DNA from: Oligoflexia bacterium
GTDB taxonomy: Bacteria; Bdellovibrionota; JAFGOL01
Assembly (NCBI GenBank): GCA_016926495.1
Contig: JAFGOL010000047.1
Coordinates: 1 to 9,525 of the forward strand
Length of the DNA stretch: 9,525 nucleotides
Reading direction: 5' to 3'
The position numbers and the translations under genes were made by a program. The notes beneath the pieces were generated by a model, which worked only from the letters and a program-made list of their open reading frames with translations, had not been told where the DNA came from and made no database searches. Of the stretch, positions 1 through 5,050 are shown piece by piece (position 1 is the stretch's first letter; the number at the start of each line of letters is the position of its first letter).

Positions 1-967
1 AGTTCCTGAGATAACCATCTGTTTTGGATATAGTATCGTAAAGTATATCAACAACGGCTCGAGCGGCTCTATCACGAGGGCGATACATATTCAAAGCGGA
101 TATCAGATCTGAAAAATCCCTGATCTGGCTGACTACTTCCTCCTCCAATTCCTTTAAGGACGAGTTGCACAGCTTGCCCTCCAGCCTTTCAGCCAGGGCC
201 TGAAAAGCCTGGGCCACTTTACGCGCAACAGTAACCTCGGCAACCGCAGGTGCTGACCTCAATCCCAGCCGCCTAATAAAATTCAGGAATTGATTCATTT
301 TCGTTGAAAGATACCGAAAAAATTTCTTTATGAAACGAGGGCTTTTGAAAAAGGATGTCCCTTTTATCTTTAGGGGAGAAGTCATCCCCATTGCGCTCTC
401 AATTTCGGCATCCATCATCTTCTGAGACACTTCGCCCAAAGACAATTCGGACCCGTAAATAAAACCGTATTTTCCGTTTTCAAATATAAGTTCCGGCAGA
501 TTGATCATATCAAAAACGAATTCATCACGCTCGCGGCTATCCTCAACTCTGCATGACAAATTAAGCCTTGGCATACCTCTTTCATTCTCAGTCTCGCTAA
601 AAAAAGACGAACAGTCATTGTAGCTGTTTAATCCGGAATCGTTCAAAATCATGTTCATACACGCAGATATCAGCTCAAGCACATCTACGGCCTTACCGTC
701 CTCATAAAGATCAAGTTTGTGGGAATGACTGTTCTGAAAATCAAAATCAGAGCATTCAATACTCGAAAATTCATCAATGCCGCAGTAAAAATACTTACCC
801 TGTACTTCATTCTTAAAACAAATACTCGCGGGTTCGGAGATCCCCGTGTAATTATCGCCACTGACCGGTTTAACCCTGAAAACAAAGCTATCCCCTGCAT
901 GCAAATATCCGCAAAGGGAGAAAAACAAGATAATCTTAATAATGTTCACTAATATATTATTTTGCAT
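1..967 (-). CDS. Secreted protein of unknown function, 3' end outside window (322 residues visible)
   Basis: This is an uninterrupted minus-strand frame from an ATG at 967-965 to the window edge; no stop is reached, so the C-terminus is missing. A GAGG Shine-Dalgarno (976-973) lies 5 bases before the ATG. The N-terminus looks like a Sec signal peptide: Lys11, a hydrophobic run, and an LHA-G cleavage site near residue 24. Cys19 lies in that run but has Leu at -1, so a lipobox is unlikely. The mature part has a Cys-containing, beta-looking region (Cys50, 62, 72, 103, 119, 139). Next comes a segment free of Asp/Glu from about 191 to 243 with 11 Lys/Arg and many Phe/Ile/Leu. A helical, possibly coiled-coil stretch with an E-L-E-E-E run follows at about 244-315. 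I do not recognise a family. Export to the periplasm or surface is inferred; function is unknown. The reading frame is well supported because it stays open for 322 codons with sensible composition. Confidence 0.8.
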   Translation of the reverse strand, partial: MQNNILVNIIKIILFFSLCGYLHAGDSFVFRVKPVSGDNYTGISEPASICFKNEVQGKYFYCGIDEFSSIECSDFDFQNSHSHKLDLYEDGKAVDVLELISACMNMILNDSGLNSYNDCSSFFSETENERGMPRLNLSCRVEDSRERDEFVFDMINLPELIFENGKYGFIYGSELSLGEVSQKMMDAEIESAMGMTSPLKIKGTSFFKSPRFIKKFFRYLSTKMNQFLNFIRRLGLRSAPAVAEVTVARKVAQAFQALAERLEGKLCNSSLKELEEEVVSQIRDFSDLISALNMYRPRDRAARAVVDILYDTISKTDGYLRN

Positions 968-972
968 ACCAT

Positions 973-976
973 CCTC
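973..976 (-). promoter_or_regulatory. Ribosome binding site of the unknown secreted protein
   Basis: GAGG sits 5 bases upstream of the ATG at 967. It overlaps the TGA stop (977-975) of the short upstream frame, an arrangement typical of translational coupling between neighbouring genes of one transcript. Confidence 0.6.
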
Positions 977-1130
977 AAATGGGTCTTAGCCAAACATTAA
1001 TCAAGGATCCGACACTATCAATTGTAATATCAAGTTGTTCAAGCAAATCTGATTTGTCGGCTGAAAGGGCTGTACCAGTAAAAAAGGCAGTAATATAAGC
1101 AGGACTCTCATAATTGCTATTAACAAGCAA
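975..1130 (-). pseudogene. Possible 3' remnant of a truncated gene (51 codons)
   Basis: A minus-strand frame of 51 codons ends with TGA at 977-975, just 7 bases before the start of the secreted-protein gene, exactly where the end of an upstream operon partner would be. Its translation contains Y-I-T-A-F-F-T-G and D-L-L-E-Q-L-D-I-T-I-D and ends W-L-R-P-I, which looks like a globular C-terminus rather than random sequence. A TAA at 1136-1134 closes the frame upstream. The only start candidate there is TTG at 1130, with no good Shine-Dalgarno. G+C is near 40% here but falls to about 22% just beyond 1131. I infer that the rest of the gene was lost, perhaps when the neighbouring toxin-antitoxin region arrived. 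A short genuine gene or chance open frame remains possible; no family is recognised. Confidence 0.3.
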
Positions 1131-1132
1131 TA

Positions 1133-1141
1133 TTTATACCA
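1133..1141 (-). promoter_or_regulatory. Possible extended -10 promoter element for the leftward transcript
   Basis: Read on the minus strand the bases are TGGTATAAA, matching the TGnTATAAT extended -10 layout. No convincing -35 lies at 16-18 bases, which extended -10 promoters can tolerate. Transcription would start near 1126 and give the secreted-protein gene a leader of about 160 bases. If real, the TTG at 1130 would lie upstream of the transcript start, which favours a dead remnant over a living short gene there. AT-rich DNA produces such matches by chance. Confidence 0.25.
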
Positions 1142-1217
1142 TCAGGAAAAGCACACAAAATAGCAATATAATTAACAAGTTAGCATCTCAAAAGTATAAA
1201 TCTACTGTCTAAAAAAT

Positions 1218-1244
1218 ATACGCTTATAAGAAAATTAAGCATAT
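1218..1244. repeat. Imperfect inverted repeat upstream of the antitoxin promoter
   Basis: ATACGCTTA (1218-1226) and TAAGCATAT (1236-1244) are inverted copies with one mismatch, separated by 9 bases; an internal CTTATAAG palindrome (1223-1230) overlaps the left arm. It could be an accessory regulator site or a weak hairpin. It does not share its sequence with the main inverted repeat at 1273-1319. Confidence 0.35.
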
Positions 1245-1272
1245 TGAGACATCTGCGTAACTAGTAAATTAA

Positions 1273-1319
1273 ATAACATATATATTATTTAATTTGACTT
1301 AAAATAATATATATGTTAT
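1273..1319. promoter_or_regulatory. Long inverted repeat, probable antitoxin operator
   Basis: Two perfect 18-base inverted arms (1273-1290 and 1302-1319) are separated by an 11-base spacer. The core arm reads ATAACATATATATTATT, and the right arm is its exact reverse complement. The repeat sits directly before an XRE-family antitoxin gene. In the HipBA family the antitoxin dimer is known to bind inverted repeats upstream of its own gene and repress it. Use of this repeat as the operator is inferred from position and symmetry. The arms are too AT-rich to suggest a terminator, and no U-tract follows. Confidence 0.7.
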
Positions 1320-1322
1320 GTT
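1294..1322 (+). promoter_or_regulatory. Sigma-70-type promoter of the toxin-antitoxin operon
   Basis: TTGACT (1294-1299) and TATGTT (1317-1322) are separated by 17 bases, the preferred spacing. The -35 box lies wholly in the spacer between the inverted-repeat arms, while the right arm covers the spacer DNA and the first half of the -10. A repressor bound to either arm would block polymerase. The expected start site, about 7 bases beyond the -10, falls at or next to the antitoxin ATG at 1329. Confidence 0.6.
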
Positions 1323-1328
1323 TTACTT

Positions 1329-1667
1329 ATGAGTAAACGTAGTTTCGGGAAAAAGCAGATACCTGCGCAACTTGAACCTGTTATCAAAAAAATAGGTAAC
1401 AACATAGAAATAGCAAGGAAACGCCGGGGATTAAGCAGGAAGGTACTGGCAGAACGGATGCTTGTCAGTATTCCAACCCTTACAAGACTGGAACACGGCG
1501 ACGTTAATATCAGTTTCGGTGTTCTGGTTAATGCCCTTTGGTGCATGGGCATACACCGGGAGCTTTCAAACCTCGCGGCACCCGATCTGGACGAAATAGG
1601 CAAAAGTATGGAGATCAGTAAACTGCCTGAAAGAATAAAACAAAAAAAAGAGGACAATGACTTTTGA
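1329..1667 (+). CDS. hipB: HipB-like antitoxin, XRE-family helix-turn-helix protein
   Basis: This 112-residue protein carries a Cro/C1 (XRE) helix-turn-helix at about residues 20-78. The helix starting at K-R-R-G-L-S (31-36) leads into V-S-I-P-T-L-T-R-L-E-H-G (46-57), the typical recognition-helix signature, followed by the I-S-F-G-V-L-V-N-A-L helix. A charged C-terminal tail of about 25 residues (L-P-E-R-I-K-Q-K-K-E-D) is the kind of flexible end that contacts or is proteolysed in HipB-type antitoxins. It should bind DNA as a dimer, repress its own operon and neutralise the downstream HipA-like kinase. The ATG at 1329 has no recognisable Shine-Dalgarno, and the promoter predicts a start site at the ATG itself. 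Its stop TGA (1665-1667) overlaps the toxin TTG start. The family call is strong; the hipB name rests on the adjacent hipA. Confidence 0.88.
   Translation: MSKRSFGKKQIPAQLEPVIKKIGNNIEIARKRRGLSRKVLAERMLVSIPTLTRLEHGDVNISFGVLVNALWCMGIHRELSNLAAPDLDEIGKSMEISKLPERIKQKKEDNDF
1649..1654 (+). promoter_or_regulatory. Ribosome binding site of the HipA-like toxin
   Basis: AGAGGA lies 9 bases before the TTG at 1664 and is the only good Shine-Dalgarno near the toxin N-terminus. It supports TTG as the true start. It also contrasts with the antitoxin, which has none. Confidence 0.65.
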
Positions 1668-2905
1668 CGGAATCAGGCAAAAAACAGGCATATGTTTTTA
1701 TAACACTGCCGGGACAGTCGGCGGCTGTACCGGCGGGAAAAATAACTCTTACATCCCTTGCTCCCGGTGCTCCGTCGGAGTTTATTTACGGAAAAAAATA
1801 TCTTGAAAACAAAAACGCGATCGCTTTCGACCCTGTTCATTTGCCGTTATCCGAAAAAAAATACTTAAGTAATATACCGGGGTTATTCGGTGTAATAAGA
1901 GACGCTTCGCCTGACAGCTGGGGAAGATTTATTATAGAAAAACGAGCGCAAAATCTGGCCATATCAGAAATAGACTACCTGTTACTCTCATCAGGCGAAA
2001 GGGCCGGTGCGTTAACTTTTGCGGAAAATCTGGAATACACATGTCCGGATAAAATATTCGGTCATTCCATTCATAACCTGGATGAACTTATAAATGCAAT
2101 TGCAGAACTGAGCTCCGGAAATATCCCTTACAAAAACAGTATGGCGAATTTAATGCAATTCGGTTCAAGCATGGGAGGAGCAAGGCCCAAAATAATTATA
2201 GAAGACAACAATGAACTGTGGCTTGCCAAATTTAACAGAAGTGACGACAAAATGAATTTTTGCAGAATTGAATACGCAAACATGTTGCTTGCAAAAAAAT
2301 GCGAAATAAACATTCCGGAAGTAAAATTAATTAACAGTAACGATAAAGACATTTACATGATCAAAAGATTCGACAGAAAAAAGAATATACAACAAAACAA
2401 ATACTACAAAACCCACTTTATTTCCGCCTTAACCCTGACAGGCAGAACGGAAATAGAAAGCGGTAAATCCTCGTATCAGGAAATCGCCGGAATAATAAGA
2501 CAGGTTTGCGCCGAACCAGCCAAACAGCTTGAAGAATTGTTCAGGCGCATGGTATTCAACGTCTTATGTTTAAACGCGGATGATCATCTCAAAAACCACG
2601 GTTTCCTGTATTACAAACCGGGGTACAAACTATCTCCCGCTTATGACATAGTGCCAATGCCGCAAATGTCTTTCACAAAAAGTTTATCGTTAAATATCGG
2701 CAAGTTCGGCAAAACAGCATCTTTTAAAAACCTGCTTAGCGATTCCGGAGCCTTCGGCATGGAACAGCACAGGGCTGAAAATATAATTAAAGAACTATAT
2801 GAAGCCACAAGGGAATGGAAGAAACACTACAAAGACTGCGGGGTTTCCGGACAGGATATTATACTTGTCTCCAATTGTTTTGAACGTAATTATAACAACG
2901 ACTAA
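1664..2905 (+). CDS. hipA: HipA-family serine/threonine-kinase toxin
   Basis: The 413-residue protein matches the HipA family in length and layout. The N-terminal subdomain includes D-A-S-P-D-S-W-G-R (80-88), a hallmark of the family. The kinase core shows a Gly/Ser-rich loop G-S-S-M-G-G-A-R-P-K (167-176), the region that holds the autophosphorylated serine in E. coli HipA, and a probable ATP-contacting lysine in L-W-L-A-K-F (Lys189). It also has the catalytic loop A-D-D-H-L-K-N (305-311: Asp306, Asn311) and the metal-binding S-P-A-Y-D-I-V (Asp328). All key residues are intact, so an active kinase is expected. E. coli HipA phosphorylates glutamyl-tRNA synthetase; the target here cannot be read from sequence. 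Start is TTG at 1664, overlapping the antitoxin TGA, so translation is probably coupled. The stop TAA (2903-2905) overlaps the stop of the convergent queA. Confidence 0.93.
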   Translation: MTESGKKQAYVFITLPGQSAAVPAGKITLTSLAPGAPSEFIYGKKYLENKNAIAFDPVHLPLSEKKYLSNIPGLFGVIRDASPDSWGRFIIEKRAQNLAISEIDYLLLSSGERAGALTFAENLEYTCPDKIFGHSIHNLDELINAIAELSSGNIPYKNSMANLMQFGSSMGGARPKIIIEDNNELWLAKFNRSDDKMNFCRIEYANMLLAKKCEINIPEVKLINSNDKDIYMIKRFDRKKNIQQNKYYKTHFISALTLTGRTEIESGKSSYQEIAGIIRQVCAEPAKQLEELFRRMVFNVLCLNADDHLKNHGFLYYKPGYKLSPAYDIVPMPQMSFTKSLSLNIGKFGKTASFKNLLSDSGAFGMEQHRAENIIKELYEATREWKKHYKDCGVSGQDIILVSNCFERNYNND

Positions 2906-3915
2906 TAAACACACATGGCGTCACCATAGGAAAGAAACCTGTAGCGGTTGTCTACAGCTTCTTTGTACGCCCTTACGGTATTATCTATCCCGGCAAAAGC
3001 GGCTACAAGGTATATAAGGCTGGTCGAGGGATGGTGGAAATTCGTAATAAGGGCGTCCACGACCTTGAACTCATAACCTGGTTTTATGAATAAACCTGTA
3101 ACACCCTCAAGGGAATTACACGCAAAATCCTGCTCGAAAACGGTTTCCAGCGCCCTTACAACAGTGGTGCCCACGGCCCATACGCGATTACCGTTTGCCT
3201 TGCACTGCTGCACCCTGTCAGCAAGATCGCTTTTAACCCGGTATTCCTCCCTGTGCATTACATGCGTATCAATATCCCTTATCATGCTGAATGTGCCGTA
3301 ACCCACGTGCAGGGTCACATATTCAATACCTATTCCCTTGCTTTTAAGCTGCATCAAAAGTTCCCGGGTAAAATGCAGGGCCGCAGTGGGAGAGGCGGCG
3401 GAACCGGCATTTTTTGCAAAAACGGTCTGGTAATATTCCGCATCAACATCATCAGCCGCGCGCCTGATATACGGCGGTAAAGGCAGCAACCCTTCAGACT
3501 CGCTAAATTTTAAAACATCGATTCCCTCTTCAAATCCCAGGACATAAGTGCCGTCATTAAATTTTTCAATGACTTTAACAGGGCTAAGGTCCGAGCCCGC
3601 GTAAACTATCTGTCCTTTACTGATGTTCCTGCCGCTCATGATTGAGTGCCATGCGTTGTTCTCCGTCCGTCGCAGCAACAGGATCTCAATAGTGGCTCCT
3701 GTCTCCTTTTTAGCCGGTATTCTTGCCTTAAACACCCGGGTATCGTTAAGAACAAGTAAATCCCCGTTATCCATGACCGAATAAATGTCCGAAAAACGTC
3801 TGTGCTCAACTGCGGATAATTTTCTGTCCAGGCAAAGCAACCTGCATTTATCCCTTTCATTGCAGGGATACTGCGCTATAAGCTTATCAGGAATTACGAT
3901 ATCAGATATTTTCAT
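2902..3915 (-). CDS. queA: S-adenosylmethionine:tRNA ribosyltransferase-isomerase
   Basis: QueA transfers and isomerises the ribosyl part of S-adenosylmethionine onto 7-aminomethyl-7-deazaguanine at the wobble position of GUN-anticodon tRNAs, giving epoxyqueuosine. The 337-residue protein is close to full family length. It carries the family blocks in order: L-V-L-N-D-T-R-V (54-61), G-A-T-I-E-I-L-L (73-80), L-P-L-P-P-Y-I (144-150), Y-Q-T-V-F-A (162-167) with S-P-T-A-A-L-H-F-T (175-183), T-L-H-V-G-Y-G-T-F (201-209), H-V-M-H (218-221), V-G-T-T-V-V-R-A-L-E (248-257), P-G-Y-E-F-K-V-V-D-A-L-I-T-N-F-H (279-294) and the terminal F-L-S-Y-G-D-A-M (327-334). The ATG at 3915 gives the standard N-terminus but lacks a clear Shine-Dalgarno. 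It lies within the end of the preceding gene (14-base overlap), suggesting coupled translation. It is the last gene of the envelope cluster; the link between the functions is unclear. Confidence 0.96.
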   Translation of the reverse strand: MKISDIVIPDKLIAQYPCNERDKCRLLCLDRKLSAVEHRRFSDIYSVMDNGDLLVLNDTRVFKARIPAKKETGATIEILLLRRTENNAWHSIMSGRNISKGQIVYAGSDLSPVKVIEKFNDGTYVLGFEEGIDVLKFSESEGLLPLPPYIRRAADDVDAEYYQTVFAKNAGSAASPTAALHFTRELLMQLKSKGIGIEYVTLHVGYGTFSMIRDIDTHVMHREEYRVKSDLADRVQQCKANGNRVWAVGTTVVRALETVFEQDFACNSLEGVTGLFIKPGYEFKVVDALITNFHHPSTSLIYLVAAFAGIDNTVRAYKEAVDNRYRFLSYGDAMCVY

Positions 3916-5035
3916 TGGAATAATATCTGAGGTCCATACCGGGAAAGTACTTGTTAAGAATGTCGGAATATTTGAAACCTCTTCTGTCCATCATTATAGA
4001 GCCCCATTTACAAAGCCCCATGCCGTGCCCGCTGCCCTTGCCTATTATAGTGATCAGCTTTTCATTGCCCGACACGGAAAAAGCGGAACTCCTGATTCTA
4101 TCCGTACCGATAAGAGATTGCAGACGCCCGGTGTCAATATAAAAACTTCCGTTGGCCGCGGTTATATGCAGCCTGCTAATCCTGCCGTTATCCGTTTTGG
4201 TGTTTATATATACGGCTTTAAGTCCCCTTATCTTGTATCCGTCGAGCAACAGTTTTCTCTCCAATTCGTCAGGAGTAATATCAAACCTCCAGACAAAACC
4301 GGGAGCAGCCTCGCAATAAGGACATTTTACCTTGTCGGTACTGCCGCCGCACGAAGAATGATACATGGCGTGATAAAGATCCTTTCCTTCATACAAAACC
4401 TGGTTGCGCGTTTCGCGTACTATTTTCAGCATCCTGCCGTACTCGCCTTCACCGATATAAGCGGGTAAATCATCTTTAATGTCATAAGGGTCGTTATTTT
4501 CCTTTTTTTCCGCAAGCTGTTTCAGCAAGCCTGTCCTTACAACAACAGCCAGCGCCTTAAGCATCTCATTGCCGGCCCTGCCCTCGTATTCCCTCGAAAG
4601 GACAGCGGCAAGGTAATTTTCAAAATCCGTAACATTGATCAAACCCAAACTCTTTCCGCTCCTGTATATTCTTAAATACCCGGAAAAAGGCACCATTCGT
4701 ATTCTTAAGGAGCCGGCCAGCGAAACTACGTCTATTGAAGCGGTTTTGAAAAGCTTCCTGTACCCGTGCCCCCTGATCATAAACCCCTTTTTATAGGGCA
4801 ATACTTCAAACTCCCTGGCCGCGTTATTAATACTGAATTTACGTCCGCCGGATACGATGTAAATACCTATACCTCCCAGCTTTACGCTGTTTAAATCCCC
4901 GGCCAGTTGAACTTTCAGGGCTGACCGCTCGTTTTTAATATTATCGGATGAAGAAACTTCTTCGGAAGGACGCCCAAGTGCGAATCCATCGGTATTTATA
5001 AATGAAAACAGCAAAAGTAAAATCAGGCGATTTAT
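3902..5035 (-). CDS. SpoIID/LytB-domain protein, probable peptidoglycan lytic transglycosylase
   Basis: The SpoIID/LytB domain cleaves glycan strands of peptidoglycan; SpoIID itself acts as a lytic transglycosylase on stem-peptide-free glycan. Counting from the first conventional start (TTG at 5014, 370 residues), the domain blocks are F-E-N-Y-L-A-A-V-L-S-R-E (131-142, Glu142 aligning with the family's catalytic Glu), M-L-K-A-L-A-V-V-V-R-T (151-161), M-Y-H-S-S-C-G-G-S-T (217-226) and G-S-G-H-G-M-G-L-C-K-W-G (327-338), then Y-F-P-G (356-359). His219, Cys222, Cys231 and Cys234 form a possible zinc site. The best Shine-Dalgarno (AGAAGGGG, 5050-5043) is 7 bases before an in-frame ATA at 5035. Starting there gives N-R-L-I-L-L-L-L-F-S-F, a proper signal peptide with a basic n-region, whereas TTG 5014 cuts it short. 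I therefore give 5035 as a tentative start. It is expected to be periplasmic. Its 3' end overlaps queA. Confidence 0.88.
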   Translation of the reverse strand: MNRLILLLLFSFINTDGFALGRPSEEVSSSDNIKNERSALKVQLAGDLNSVKLGGIGIYIVSGGRKFSINNAAREFEVLPYKKGFMIRGHGYRKLFKTASIDVVSLAGSLRIRMVPFSGYLRIYRSGKSLGLINVTDFENYLAAVLSREYEGRAGNEMLKALAVVVRTGLLKQLAEKKENNDPYDIKDDLPAYIGEGEYGRMLKIVRETRNQVLYEGKDLYHAMYHSSCGGSTDKVKCPYCEAAPGFVWRFDITPDELERKLLLDGYKIRGLKAVYINTKTDNGRISRLHITAANGSFYIDTGRLQSLIGTDRIRSSAFSVSGNEKLITIIGKGSGHGMGLCKWGSIMMDRRGFKYSDILNKYFPGMDLRYYSNENI

Positions 5036-5042
5036 AACGGCA

Positions 5043-5050
5043 CCCCTTCT
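5043..5050 (-). promoter_or_regulatory. Shine-Dalgarno that points to a non-canonical start
   Basis: AGAAGGGG directly follows the TAA of the Omp85 gene. It is 7 bases from ATA (5035), 16 from CTG (5026) and 28 from TTG (5014). Only the ATA is at a normal distance, so the ribosome site and the conventional start codons disagree. Confidence 0.5.

Larger units (their letters stand above)
968..1328. other. 361-base region between divergent genes
   Basis: This is the only gene-poor stretch over 300 bases. The part next to the secreted-protein gene (975-1130) holds a possible gene remnant. The rest is very AT-rich (about 22% G+C over 1131-1328 by hand count). It contains the antitoxin promoter and its long inverted repeat, an imperfect inverted repeat at 1218-1244, and a possible minus-strand extended -10. 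Two short words recur: ATTAACAAG at 1119-1127 and 1171-1179, and AGCAATAT at 1126-1133 and 1162-1169. No tRNA, terminator with a U-tract or mobile-element end was found. Confidence 0.7.

Noticed and set aside
893..967. Lipoprotein signal in the unknown secreted protein (Cys19)
   Set aside because: The residue before the Cys is Leu and the one three before is Phe, which does not fit a lipobox; the L-H-A-G site is better.
1001..1111. Minus-strand 36-codon frame starting M-R-V-L-L-I-L-L-P-F
   Set aside because: The start looks like a hydrophobic signal, but it has no Shine-Dalgarno, overlaps the more protein-like remnant frame, and its later residues look random.
1114..1131. Short hairpin with a TTGCT/AGCAA stem
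   Set aside because: Only 6 base pairs in AT-rich DNA with no U-tract; not distinguishable from chance.
1273..1319. Long inverted repeat as an intrinsic terminator
   Set aside because: The stem is almost pure A/T with no G+C core, no U-tract follows, and it coincides with a good promoter.
3785..4468. Plus-strand 227-codon open frame antisense to queA and the SpoIID-like gene
   Set aside because: It spans two well-supported genes on the opposite strand, crosses their junction and shows no recognisable domain; it is a shadow frame.
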